Assembly (NCBI GenBank): GCA_003523085.1
Contig: DPHD01000015.1
Span: 481-34,118, forward strand
DNA from: Oceanospirillaceae bacterium
Lineage (GTDB): Bacteria > Pseudomonadota > Gammaproteobacteria > Pseudomonadales > Balneatricaceae
DNA: 33,638 nt
Direction of reading: 5' to 3'
The notes beneath the pieces were generated by a model, which was given only the letters and a program-made list of their open reading frames with translations, was not told the DNA's origin and searched no databases. Of the stretch, positions 1 through 7,739 are shown in pieces (position 1 is the stretch's first letter; every line of letters starts with the position of its first letter). The translations under genes and the position numbers were made by a program.

Positions 1-130
1 TTCCGGCGTAGGCCGGAATCTCTTAGGGATCCTGACCTTCGTCAGGATGACGCTCCGGAAGTCGGGTGACGCTCTGGGAGTCGGATGACGTTCTGGGAGT
101 CGGGGTGACGCTCTGGAAGTCAGAATAAAG
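1..130. repeat. REP-like palindromic element with 19-20 bp tandem tail
   Basis: Positions 1-18 form an inverted repeat (TTCCGGC / GCCGGAA, 4-nt loop). Positions 29-48 form a second one (ATCCTGAC / GTCAGGAT, 4-nt loop). From 41 to 118 a 19-20 bp unit of the type GTCGGGTGACGCTCTGGGA is repeated about four times in tandem with small differences, and the next copy decays at 119-130. The paired palindromes followed by GATGACG resemble dispersed REP/MITE-like repeats of proteobacterial genomes. The tandem tail looks like local amplification of the end of such an element. No coding sequence is seen. Confidence 0.7.
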
Positions 131-146
131 TCCTACTTTCACCCAC

Positions 147-174
147 AAAAAAGGCCTCAACAGAGGCCTTTTTT
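147..174 (-). terminator. Rho-independent terminator of glyA (bidirectional shape)
   Basis: A perfect 12-bp stem (AAAAAAGGCCTC / GAGGCCTTTTTT) with an AACA loop lies 20 bases after the glyA stop codon. A/T tracts on both sides mean it can work in either direction. Confidence 0.9.
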
Positions 175-193
175 AGCGCTTAGTATTTACAGT

Positions 194-1444
194 TTACTTG
201 TAAACAGGGAACCGTGCACAAAGCTCAGAAACCTTACCACGTACTTCTGTGTTAAGGGCTTCGTCGTCGATGTTGTCCATCACGTCACACATCCAACCAG
301 TAAGGTTGCGGACTTCTTCCACACCAAAACCACGGGTAGTGATGGCTGGTGTGCCAACACGAATACCAGAAGTCACAAACGGCGACTGTGGGTCGTTAGG
401 TACAGAGTTCTTGTTTACGGTGATGAAAGCCTTACCCAAAGCAGCGTCAGCGGCCTTACCAGTAATGCCTTTGGCAATAAGATCTACCAACATCAGGTGG
501 TTCTCAGTACCGCCAGAAACGATCTTGTAACCGCGAGACTGGAAAACTTCTGCCATCACCTTAGCGTTGGCACACACTTGGCCTTGATATTCGGCGAAAG
601 AAGGCTCTAAGGCTTCTTTGAAGGCGACGGCTTTAGCAGCGATTACGTGCATTAAAGGACCACCTTGCTGGCCTGGGAATACGGCTGAGTTCAACTTCTT
701 CTCAATCGCTTCGTTGGCTTTAGCAAGGATCAAACCGCCACGTGGGCCACGTAAGGTCTTGTGCGTGGTTGTTGTGACAACGTCGGCATATTGCATGGGG
801 TTAGGGTAATGACCCGTAGCGATCAAACCAGCAACGTGAGCCATGTCGACAAATAGGTAGGCGCCAACACTGTCTGCGATTACGCGGAATCGAGCCCAGT
901 CCATCACCTGTGAGTAGGCAGAGAAACCAGCTACGATCATCTTTGGCTGGTGTTCAGTCGCCAAACGCTGGATTTCATCGTAATCCAAGGTGCCAGCATC
1001 GTTCAAGCCGTAACCAATGGCATTGTAGTTTTTGCCAGAAAAGTTAACGTGGGAGCCGTGAGTTAAGTGGCCACCGTGGGCCAAGCTCATACCCATGATG
1101 GTATCACCTGGAGAAACAAGCGCTTGGTAAACCGCGGCGTTAGCCTGTGAACCAGAGTGCGGTTGTACGTTAACGTAGTCTGCGCCAAACAACTTCATGG
1201 CGCGTTCCATGGCCAACACTTCAACCTTGTCGACGTACTCACACCCGCCGTAGTAACGCTTATGTGGGTAGCCTTCGGCGTATTTATTGGTTAAGCCAGA
1301 ACCTTGTGCTTGCATTACACGAGTACTGGTGTAGTTCTCTGAAGCGATCAACTCTACGTGATCTTCTTGGCGTTGCTCTTCTTCTTGAATACCTGACCAA
1401 ATCTCCGGGTCAAAGTCACTGATACGATCTGACTTGTTAAACAT
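194..1444 (-). CDS. glyA: Serine hydroxymethyltransferase
   Basis: This PLP enzyme interconverts serine plus tetrahydrofolate and glycine plus 5,10-methylene-tetrahydrofolate in the cytoplasm, supplying one-carbon units. The 416 residues match the usual bacterial length of about 417. The PLP-lysine motif THKTLRGPRGG is present with Lys229, the same number as in E. coli GlyA. Other family motifs are ELIASENYTS (31-40), the YAEGYPHKRYYGG loop (55-67) and HSGSQAN (96-102). The ATG at 1444 is preceded by a GGGAG ribosome binding site. The gene stands alone, ends in a strong terminator and is divergent from the bufferin operon. Identification is secure. Confidence 0.97.
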   Translation of the reverse strand: MFNKSDRISDFDPEIWSGIQEEEQRQEDHVELIASENYTSTRVMQAQGSGLTNKYAEGYPHKRYYGGCEYVDKVEVLAMERAMKLFGADYVNVQPHSGSQANAAVYQALVSPGDTIMGMSLAHGGHLTHGSHVNFSGKNYNAIGYGLNDAGTLDYDEIQRLATEHQPKMIVAGFSAYSQVMDWARFRVIADSVGAYLFVDMAHVAGLIATGHYPNPMQYADVVTTTTHKTLRGPRGGLILAKANEAIEKKLNSAVFPGQQGGPLMHVIAAKAVAFKEALEPSFAEYQGQVCANAKVMAEVFQSRGYKIVSGGTENHLMLVDLIAKGITGKAADAALGKAFITVNKNSVPNDPQSPFVTSGIRVGTPAITTRGFGVEEVRNLTGWMCDVMDNIDDEALNTEVRGKVSELCARFPVYK

Positions 1445-1780
1445 TACTTACTCCCAAAAAATAAAACCCCAAAACAACGGGGACATATAACGACAATACT
1501 AAAAATTTCTACGACCAATGGATAATGGTCAAACTGAAAATATTTTCAATCAGACATGATAGCGGCTATGGCTTAGGCCACTTAGTTTGATACGACACTG
1601 GGTTGTGTGGCAGCGAATTCTGCGCTGGCTAGTGGTTGAATTGTAGCAAAGCTCGCGTCTAATGGGGGACATTTACATTATATTTGTTATTTGTTGAATC
1701 TATATTTCAACTGTGGTCGTAGTTATGTGTAAGGCAAGGCAATCTTGTCGCTAACGTTACCCATAATTAAAGGAAGACCC
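1445..1780. other. Divergent intergenic region glyA / bufA
   Basis: No credible gene is seen here. On the glyA side (about 1464-1482) a short CCCC...GGGG hairpin followed by a T-rich run precedes the ribosome binding site; it could be a weak attenuator but has only 4-5 pairs. On the bufA side an inverted repeat GTTGAA-7 nt-TTCAAC (1693-1711) is a candidate operator. I could not pick a convincing -35/-10 pair or ECF sigma box for bufA. Confidence 0.5.
1693..1711. promoter_or_regulatory. Inverted repeat upstream of bufA, candidate operator
   Basis: GTTGAA and TTCAAC are perfect 6-bp arms separated by 7 bases (TCTATAT), about 70 bases before the bufA start. Its position suggests a regulator site for the bufferin operon. 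The protein that binds is unknown. Confidence 0.3.
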
Positions 1781-2041
1781 ATGAAAAATTCTCAAAAAAT
1801 CGTAGCCGCAACCGCCCTTTCAAGTGTACTCGCTCTTGGTGTCGCTTTATCTTCAACAGCGGCTGTAGCGGCAGAAAAAGAGAAATGTTACGGCGTGGCC
1901 AAAGCCGGACATAACGACTGCGCCACTAACAATTCATCATGCGTTGGCACCTCCACTGAAGACGGCCAAACATCGGCCTTTGTCGTGGTTCCAGAAGGTT
2001 TATGCGAACGCCTTGCGGGTGGCTCATTAGAGCCCATGTAA
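1781..2041 (+). CDS. bufA: BufA-type bufferin precursor peptide (DUF2282 family)
   Basis: This 86-residue secreted peptide has a Sec signal (MKNSQK start, hydrophobic segment 7-29, AVAA cleavage site near residue 31). The mature part carries four cysteines at 36, 47, 54 and 75. That layout is typical of BufA precursors, metal-binding RiPPs whose cysteines are modified by a DUF692 oxidase with its DUF2063 partner. In the family the central cysteines become heterocycles and the product is thought to sequester copper in the periplasm. The ATG at 1781 was chosen because AAGGAAG lies 5 bases upstream and the longer reading frame would add residues ahead of a clean signal peptide. First gene of bufA-bufB-bufC-doxX. 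Copper as ligand is inferred from the family. Confidence 0.88.
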   Translation: MKNSQKIVAATALSSVLALGVALSSTAAVAAEKEKCYGVAKAGHNDCATNNSSCVGTSTEDGQTSAFVVVPEGLCERLAGGSLEPM

Positions 2042-2050
2042 AACAGCCCT

Positions 2051-2081
2051 GCAACGAGGTGCCACTGCGGCACCTCGTTGC
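2051..2081 (+). promoter_or_regulatory. Perfect hairpin between bufA and bufB
   Basis: A 13-bp perfect stem (GCAACGAGGTGCC / GGCACCTCGTTGC) with a 5-nt loop starts 9 bases after the bufA stop and has no U-tract. It fits an mRNA-stabilising or partial-termination element that lets the precursor be made in excess over its modifying enzymes. The function is inferred. Confidence 0.65.
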
Positions 2082-2110
2082 AGCCTACTCAACCTCTCGG
2101 AGCCCGCACT

Positions 2111-2974
2111 ATGAAACAACCCGCCCATAACCTACATGGAGTTGGAATCGGCTTGCGCCAAGCTCACGTTGAACATTTTCTAAACGGACTACCCGCCATA
2201 AACTGGCTCGAAGTGCACAGTGAAAACTACCTGCAGGCCAACAGCAAGCGGCGTCACCAGTTGCACCTCATACGCCAAAACTACGCCATAAGCTGCCACG
2301 GCGTGGGTTTATCGTTAGGCTCTACCGACCCAATAAATCACCAGCACCTAGGTGCTCTAAAACAACTATTCGATGATATAGAGCCGAGCTTAGTGTCGGA
2401 ACACTTAAGCTGGAGCTCTGTCGGTGGGCGTTATTTTAACGACCTATTACCCCTGCCTTACACCCATGAGTCATTGCAACACATGATCAGCCGCGTTAAT
2501 CAAACTCAAGATCTGCTACAACGACAACTATTAATCGAAAACCCCTCATCCTACTTAGCCTTCAACAACCCAGACATGAGTGAAGCCGAATTACTCAACC
2601 AACTAAGCCAACACACTGGTTGTAAATTATTACTCGACCTTAACAACGTGTTTGTCAGTTGTAGCAACATGAAGACCAGTACAGAAGCGTATTTAGCAGC
2701 CATCCATTGGCCCAATGTGGCCGAGGTCCATTTAGCGGGACACACGATAAAACACCTTGCCCAAGGCGACATCCGCATCGATACCCACAACAGTCCGGTG
2801 TGTGAGCAAGTGTGGCAAATGGTGAGGGATTACCGTCACGAGTTGCAGTTAATTCCTACCTTAATCGAATGGGATGCAGACCTACCTCCACTCGACATAC
2901 TACTCACCGAAGCCGTTAAAGCCGAACGCAATATCGGCTTACAAGGTGTGATGCCACTAGGCACAGGCTACTAA
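2111..2974 (+). CDS. bufB: BufB, DUF692 multinuclear non-heme iron oxidase (MNIO)
   Basis: This 287-residue TIM-barrel enzyme of the DUF692/MNIO family is the predicted cysteine-modifying enzyme for BufA. Family motifs with likely iron ligands are SCHGVGLSLG (61-70, His63), SEHLSW (96-101), ENP (143-145), LLLDLNN (173-179, Asp176), EVHLAGH (205-211), D224-T-H226 and IEWD (252-255). The ATG at 2111 is preferred to an upstream TTG that lies inside the hairpin. The stop overlaps the bufC start as TAATG, so the two are translationally coupled, in keeping with a BufB-BufC complex. No truncation is seen. Confidence 0.92.
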   Translation: MKQPAHNLHGVGIGLRQAHVEHFLNGLPAINWLEVHSENYLQANSKRRHQLHLIRQNYAISCHGVGLSLGSTDPINHQHLGALKQLFDDIEPSLVSEHLSWSSVGGRYFNDLLPLPYTHESLQHMISRVNQTQDLLQRQLLIENPSSYLAFNNPDMSEAELLNQLSQHTGCKLLLDLNNVFVSCSNMKTSTEAYLAAIHWPNVAEVHLAGHTIKHLAQGDIRIDTHNSPVCEQVWQMVRDYRHELQLIPTLIEWDADLPPLDILLTEAVKAERNIGLQGVMPLGTGY

Positions 2975-3783
2975 TGCACAACCTACAGGAATTACAAACC
3001 ATGTTTGCTCAACACCTGTGCCTGCCGCATGCAGAGGCTAACGCTAGCCTACAACGACTGAGCCAACAATTGGCACCTACAGACTTCACACCAGAGCAAC
3101 TGCTTGCTGTTTACAGAAACAATTTTGTGGTGAGCCTCAAGCAAGTGTTAGCACAACTTTTCCCTGTCACGCAGGCCCTTGTTGGGGAGGCGTTTTTTAC
3201 TCAAACCAGTCGCCAATTTGTATTAACACAAGCACTAGAACAACCCCATTTAGATACCTACGGGGGTTTGTTCGTCGATTATTTGAGCCAGTTAAAGGCC
3301 TTAGAAAAAATGCCATTTATCACCAAAATGGCCGAAGTTGAATGGCAGTTAGATCGCATTGGGCACATTTATTATCAACCCAAATTTGACTTTAATAGTT
3401 TGCAACAAGTGCCACAAGAGCACCACCTCAACACCATATTCAGTCTTTCCAGCACTTGCCATTTGGTAGCTGCCAACATGGACTTGATTCAATTACATCA
3501 ACATTTAGCCCCCACCGCTGACGGCTCGCAAGCCTCGCTTACGGAGACTTGTGACTATCAGCAGCAGTGCCAGCTAATGATTTTGCAAAACCAGCAAGGT
3601 GAATCTGCCCTAATGGCAGTACAAGCCCTGCACTGGCAGTGGCTCAAAGGCCTTGAGAATGGTTTAACACTAGATCAGCTATGCGCAATACCTCACACAG
3701 AGCTGGCCCAGTTAATGACACAGATTACCGACTGGATAGCCTTAGGCTGCATTGATGGCTTTACAGTTAGCTCTTCTACCTAA
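2974..3783 (+). CDS. bufC: BufC, DUF2063 partner protein of the MNIO
   Basis: This 269-residue protein has an N-terminal DUF2063 helical domain: residues about 1-100 include FTPEQLLAVYRNNF, the LFPVTQALVGEAFF stretch and the RQFVLTQ...PHLDTYGGLFVDYL segment that typify the family. The C-terminal half (about 120-260) corresponds to the part that in this family binds the precursor peptide like a RiPP recognition element. The start shares one base with the bufB stop. No signal peptide is seen, so modification should happen in the cytoplasm before export of BufA. The assignment rests on sequence features and operon context. Confidence 0.88.
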   Translation: MHNLQELQTMFAQHLCLPHAEANASLQRLSQQLAPTDFTPEQLLAVYRNNFVVSLKQVLAQLFPVTQALVGEAFFTQTSRQFVLTQALEQPHLDTYGGLFVDYLSQLKALEKMPFITKMAEVEWQLDRIGHIYYQPKFDFNSLQQVPQEHHLNTIFSLSSTCHLVAANMDLIQLHQHLAPTADGSQASLTETCDYQQQCQLMILQNQQGESALMAVQALHWQWLKGLENGLTLDQLCAIPHTELAQLMTQITDWIALGCIDGFTVSSST

Positions 3784-3804
3784 CCTTAAACACTTGGATT
3801 ACTT

Positions 3805-4239
3805 ATGAACGCTTTAGTGAAACCTTATCAACACACAGTACGAGTCTACATGCCCGCCCTACAAGACCTGTTTGTACTGGCCTTAAGGCTATGGTTAGCA
3901 TGGGTATTTATAACTGCAGGATTAACTAAGTTTAACCATTGGGACTCTACCCTGTTCTTGTTTGAATATGAGTATCAGGTGCCACTTATTCCCTGGCAAC
4001 TGGCCGCGTACCTGGGTACGGCTACAGAAATTATATTGCCGATATTTGTGGCTATGGGTCTATTAGGCCGACCCATGGCGCTAGCACTGTTCGGCTTTAA
4101 TGCGGTGGCTGTAATTTCTTACCCAGCCATTTGGAAAACCGGTTTCTTGGATCACCAACTGTGGGAGTTAATGATGTTAGTAATCATTATGTATGGCGCG
4201 GGACGCTGGTCCGTAGACCAGCTTATTAAGCCTAAATAA
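3805..4239 (+). CDS. DoxX-family membrane protein of the bufferin operon (BufD-like)
   Basis: This 144-residue protein has about four hydrophobic segments and the DoxX pattern: LRLWLAWVFITAGLTKFNHWD near the N-terminus, LAAYLGTATEIILPIFVAMGLLGR in the middle, and a final LMMLVIIMYGAGRWSVD. DoxX genes often close bufABC-type operons, and the gap to bufC is only 21 bases. The biochemical role is not known; a part in redox or metal handling at the inner membrane is inferred from context. It ends 6 bases from the convergent nfeD gene with no obvious terminator between them. Confidence 0.85.
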   Translation: MNALVKPYQHTVRVYMPALQDLFVLALRLWLAWVFITAGLTKFNHWDSTLFLFEYEYQVPLIPWQLAAYLGTATEIILPIFVAMGLLGRPMALALFGFNAVAVISYPAIWKTGFLDHQLWELMMLVIIMYGAGRWSVDQLIKPK

Positions 4240-4245
4240 TAACGC

Positions 4246-4701
4246 TTAACTAGCCGATTTAACGATCAGTAAAACCATGTCTCGGCTGCCTACCACTTTA
4301 ACCTGAGTACCAGCCGATAAGTTGTTTTCAGACTCTACCCGCCACAAAGTATCACCGACCTGCATTTTGCCCTGACCACCGGTCATTTCGTGGGTTAAGG
4401 CAAACTCGCGGCCTATTAGCTGGGCCGCCCGATCATTGAGCTCGGGTTGATCTGTGGTTTGGTTAAAGCTCTTAAAGCGGTACCAAAACCACACCGAACA
4501 AAGCAAGGCTAATACGGCAAACAACGAGATTTGTTTCTGCCACGAAAGGTCTGGCCAAATGTAGGTGATCAACGCCACTTCTAAGGCGGCCATCACGGCC
4601 CCCAAAAGAAACCCAGACGCACCTAATGCTTCACCAGCAATCAGTACAATGGCTAAAATAATCCAGTGCCAAAACTGCATGGCTTCAAAAAATTCAATCA
4701 T
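4246..4701 (-). CDS. NfeD-like membrane protein (partner of QmcA)
   Basis: This 151-residue short NfeD protein has two or three N-terminal membrane helices (about 10-75) and a C-terminal OB-fold: LIGREFALTHEMTGGQGKMQVGDTLWRVES, then AGTQVKVVGSRDMVLLI. It lacks the serine-protease half of long NfeD forms. The start overlaps the qmcA stop as TAATG. Short NfeD proteins act with SPFH proteins such as QmcA in membrane-quality or membrane-fluidity functions; E. coli YbbJ is the comparable gene. The exact role is not shown by sequence. Confidence 0.88.
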   Translation of the reverse strand: MIEFFEAMQFWHWIILAIVLIAGEALGASGFLLGAVMAALEVALITYIWPDLSWQKQISLFAVLALLCSVWFWYRFKSFNQTTDQPELNDRAAQLIGREFALTHEMTGGQGKMQVGDTLWRVESENNLSAGTQVKVVGSRDMVLLIVKSAS

Positions 4702-5630
4702 TAGGTTTTACTGCCCATGTCTTTAACAAGGTCACTAATGCCTGCCACGGAGCCAATTACACTACTGGCTTCCAGAGGAATCATCATCACCTTGTTGTTA
4801 TCGGATGCCGCTAGTTTACCTAAAGCATCAACATATTTCTGGGCTATAAAATAATTAATGGCGCGGGAATCGCCATTTTGAATCGCCTCAGACACCACTT
4901 GTGTGGCCCTACCTTCGGCTTCGGCTAGACGCTCACGAGCTTCAGCTTCACGCTTGGCCGCTTCTAACTGGCCTTCTGCCTTGAGGATTTCGGATTGCTT
5001 TTGACCTTCGGCCACCTTAATAGCGGCTTCTTTTTCGCCTTCAGCTTCCAGTATTTGAGCACGCTTTTCACGCTCGGCTTTCATTTGACGGGCCATGGCC
5101 GTCACCAAATCTTGCGGTGGTGCAATGTCCTTAATCTCGATACGTGTGACCTTCACACCCCATGGGTCGGTGGCGTCATCCACCTTAGATAATAGGTTGC
5201 CGTTAATGCGTTCACGGTTAGATAGCATTTCATCCAACTCCATGGAACCCAGCACCGCACGAATATTAGTCATCACCAAAGCTTGCATGGCTCGCTCTAA
5301 ATAATTCACCTCATACGCAGCTTTAGCGGCATCTTGGATCTGAAAGAAACACACGGCATCGGTCATCACTTGGGCGTTATCTGATGAGATGATTTCTTGC
5401 GGCTCCACATCTAACACTTGCTCCATCATATTCAGCTTTTGGCCGATGGTGTCAATAAACGGCACCAATAAATGTAACCCGGGGGTTAAGGTGCGGGTGT
5501 ATTTGCCAAACCGTTCAACGGTCCAGTTATGGCCTTGGGGCACCATACGAATACCTTTAAAGATCACCAATAAGGCGGCCATGGTGAAAAACAGGGCCGT
5601 TAAACTTTGGCCTAAATCAGCGATTGTCAT
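4701..5630 (-). CDS. qmcA: SPFH/stomatin-like protein QmcA
   Basis: This 309-residue protein has one N-terminal membrane helix (about 5-25), then an SPFH domain: GIRMVPQGHNWTVERFGKYTRTLTPGLH, then SSDNAQVMTDAVCFFQI and DDATDPWGVKVTRIEIKDI. A charged coiled coil rich in AEGE repeats follows (about 185-255), and the tail is glycine- and serine-rich. These features match QmcA/YbbK and stomatins, inner-membrane scaffolds thought to regulate FtsH-type proteolysis. The ATG at 5630 was preferred to a TTG two codons upstream because AAGGA sits 7 bases before it. It forms a two-gene operon with nfeD. Confidence 0.92.
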   Translation of the reverse strand: MTIADLGQSLTALFFTMAALLVIFKGIRMVPQGHNWTVERFGKYTRTLTPGLHLLVPFIDTIGQKLNMMEQVLDVEPQEIISSDNAQVMTDAVCFFQIQDAAKAAYEVNYLERAMQALVMTNIRAVLGSMELDEMLSNRERINGNLLSKVDDATDPWGVKVTRIEIKDIAPPQDLVTAMARQMKAEREKRAQILEAEGEKEAAIKVAEGQKQSEILKAEGQLEAAKREAEARERLAEAEGRATQVVSEAIQNGDSRAINYFIAQKYVDALGKLAASDNNKVMMIPLEASSVIGSVAGISDLVKDMGSKT

Positions 5631-5802
5631 AAACAAATCCTTGTGGATAAATGTAAAGGGTTAAGCATAGCGTTAGTTTGGCAAAAAAGCATGAATTATC
5701 CTAGCCGATTTGTTTGACTCACTGTTTCCTGAGATAGGCGCCTGTGAGAGAATAGCCAAAGCTTGTAGTTTTTCTACACCAGACCTTACACAAGGAATCC
5801 CT

Positions 5803-6618
5803 ATGTCCAATAGCTTGTCGATTAGTGCTCACCAAAACGAACTCACCGCTCACTACGCCAAGGGGGCAACCGAAGCATTGGCTGCCCTAAGTCGTAAACG
5901 TTCGCGAGTGCACTGCATTACCAGCACCGTGGCCCAAGACATTTCCTCAGACGTGATTTTAGCGGTAGGCGCAGGTTCATGCTTTACCTTAGGTGTGGAA
6001 GAAATTACCGAGTTAGTAGCGGTCACCAACTCTTTGGTAGTCAATATTGGTACTTTAGACAGCAACCGCAAAGCGGCTATTCGCCCTGCCATTCAAGCCG
6101 CCAACGATTATTCCAAACCTTGGATTTTGGACCCCGTTTCGGTGCATGCTTCTAAAAAGCGCTGTGCTTATGCCATGGAATTATTACAATTTCGGCCCCA
6201 AGTTATTCGTGCTAACGCCATGGAAATTAAAGCTTTAGCTGGATCCTCCAGCCCCATGGCCGCCCAAGAGTTGGCCTTACAACAAGGCTGTGTGGTTGCG
6301 CAAACAGGTGAAACGGATATCGTCACCAACGGCGTTAAAACCATCATGATCGCCAATGGCCACGAAATGCAAACCCGTATTTCTGCCATGGGTTGTGCCA
6401 CGACAGCCTTTATGGCGTGTTTTATGGCCGTAGACCACGATGCCTTTGACGCCGCCGTGCAATCCCTGCTCACTATGGGCGTAGCGGCAGAACTGGCCGC
6501 CAACAAGAGTTTAGGGCCTGGTAGCATGCACATGAACTTGTTAGATTCGCTCTATGCCATTAACCAACAGACCCTCACCCGTTATGGCCACGTACTAGAA
6601 CTGGAACAGTCTAAGTAG
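5803..6618 (+). CDS. thiM: ThiM-like hydroxyethylthiazole kinase family protein
   Basis: This 271-residue ribokinase-fold enzyme has ThiM hallmarks: VHCITSTVAQ (36-45), INIGTL-like VNIGTL (80-85), WILDPVSV (107-114), IRANAMEI (135-142), VAQTGETDIVTNG (165-177), AMGCATTAF with the catalytic-type Cys198, and GPGSMHMNLLDSLY near the end. ThiM phosphorylates 4-methyl-5-(hydroxyethyl)thiazole for thiamine salvage. The substrate loop usually written SPAM is GSCF here (58-61), and GTGC has become AMGC, so the substrate may differ. The ATG at 5803 has AAGGA 6 bases upstream. No thiD or thiE is adjacent and no TPP riboswitch is seen. Confidence 0.75.
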   Translation: MSNSLSISAHQNELTAHYAKGATEALAALSRKRSRVHCITSTVAQDISSDVILAVGAGSCFTLGVEEITELVAVTNSLVVNIGTLDSNRKAAIRPAIQAANDYSKPWILDPVSVHASKKRCAYAMELLQFRPQVIRANAMEIKALAGSSSPMAAQELALQQGCVVAQTGETDIVTNGVKTIMIANGHEMQTRISAMGCATTAFMACFMAVDHDAFDAAVQSLLTMGVAAELAANKSLGPGSMHMNLLDSLYAINQQTLTRYGHVLELEQSK

Positions 6619-6660
6619 AAGGCGCAGAGATAGTGTCAAGTATGAGCCTACACATCGCCA

Positions 6661-7350
6661 CTAACTAAGATGAGCAAATGCGCCCTTGAGGTTAGCCACT
6701 TGCGGGCTCTGGGTAAAATCACAACCGGCGGCAATGTGCCCTAGATGATGGGCCATTTGTTGCTGTGCTTGTTGCTGGTCGCCGGCGCTTACCGCTGCTA
6801 GTAATAGGCTATGTTCATCCCTAGCACAGGCATTGCCACCGCCATGACTATACATAGTAATAATGAGAGAGGTTTGAGAAATTAAGCCTCGCAAGGCATG
6901 CACAAAGGGCTGATTACCCGCCACTATAGCGAGCTGTAAGTGGAACTCTCCAGAACGTCGTAAAGCGGTAGCCATGTCACCTTGATCTATGGCACTTTGC
7001 TCTAGGTCTATCATATGTTGCAAGCGCTCAACATCGCCTGCAGTACATCGCTCACAGGCTAAGTTAACCACAGCCAGCTCAATGGTGTGGCGAGCTAATA
7101 AAATCTGTTGCGCCAAATCAGGGCTTGGCGCCGCCACAAACGCCCCTCGATTTTTATGAATTTCCACCACCTGCTCAAGCTGCAAACGCTGTAGTGCCTG
7201 CCTGATCAGCGTGCGACTTACCCCAAACAGCAAGGTAAGCTCCACCTCATTTAGCTTGGTACCTGGGGCAAGACGCTGTGACAGGATGCCGTCGAACAAC
7301 TGCCGGTAGGCATCCATTGGCGCATCTTGTTGCATCAACAATTCAGCCAT
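6661..7350 (-). CDS. GntR-family (FCD) regulator of the ureide operon
   Basis: This 229-residue protein has a winged-helix DNA-binding domain (about 10-75: LSQRLAPGTKLNEVELTLLFGVSRTLIRQALQRLQLEQVVE) followed by an all-helical FCD ligand domain (about 80-220). The FCD metal or ligand histidines are plausible in GEFHLQLA and in MYSHGG, with MAHHLGHI near the end. It starts 5 bases after the uraH stop, and its ribosome binding site overlaps the last uraH codons, so it is the last gene of the purine operon. A pathway ureide or purine is the probable effector, and the palindrome at 12014-12029 is the probable operator. Both are inferred. Confidence 0.88.
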   Translation of the reverse strand: MAELLMQQDAPMDAYRQLFDGILSQRLAPGTKLNEVELTLLFGVSRTLIRQALQRLQLEQVVEIHKNRGAFVAAPSPDLAQQILLARHTIELAVVNLACERCTAGDVERLQHMIDLEQSAIDQGDMATALRRSGEFHLQLAIVAGNQPFVHALRGLISQTSLIITMYSHGGGNACARDEHSLLLAAVSAGDQQQAQQQMAHHLGHIAAGCDFTQSPQVANLKGAFAHLS

Positions 7351-7355
7351 GGAGT

Positions 7356-7709
7356 TTAACTTCCCCTGTAGGTAGAGTAGCTATACGGCGACACCAATAA
7401 CGGCACGTGGTAATGCTCCCCTGCCTCAGCAATGCCAAAGCGCAGCGTAACATCGGATAAAAACGCTGGATTAGGCTGATCTACGTTAGCTTGGGTAAAG
7501 TAGGCCTCTACACCAAACTCAAGTTCGTATACACCCACGCAGAAAGAGTCGTCCTGCAATAAGGGCCCGTCACAGCGACCATCGCTGTTAGTCATTTGCT
7601 GGCTTAATAACTGCCGTTCGCCATCTGCAATGCGGTATAGGCTCACCGACATATTGCTGCCCGGCACACCTTGGGCGGTATCGAGTACATGTGTTGTTAA
7701 AAATCCCAT
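7356..7709 (-). CDS. uraH: 5-hydroxyisourate hydrolase (transthyretin-like)
   Basis: This 117-residue protein hydrolyses 5-hydroxyisourate to OHCU, the step after urate oxidation. Family signatures are LTTHVLDTAQGVPG (4-17, with the active-site His), DGRCDGPLL (44-52, Arg) and the C-terminal YSTYRGS, the tetrapeptide YRGS being diagnostic of HIU hydrolases as against transthyretin. No signal peptide is present, so it is cytoplasmic. An AGGAG site precedes the ATG at 7709. It lies between puuD and the GntR gene in the operon. Confidence 0.96.
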   Translation of the reverse strand: MGFLTTHVLDTAQGVPGSNMSVSLYRIADGERQLLSQQMTNSDGRCDGPLLQDDSFCVGVYELEFGVEAYFTQANVDQPNPAFLSDVTLRFGIAEAGEHYHVPLLVSPYSYSTYRGS

Positions 7710-7739
7710 GATATTGCTCCTTTTTGGTCCATTTGGCGC

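Noticed and set aside
5700..5802. Possible TPP riboswitch before the ThiM-like gene (a CTGAGA is present)
   Set aside because: The other obligatory THI-box segments are absent (no CTGATCTGG-type or GCGTAGGGA-type sequence), so the CTGAGA is coincidental.
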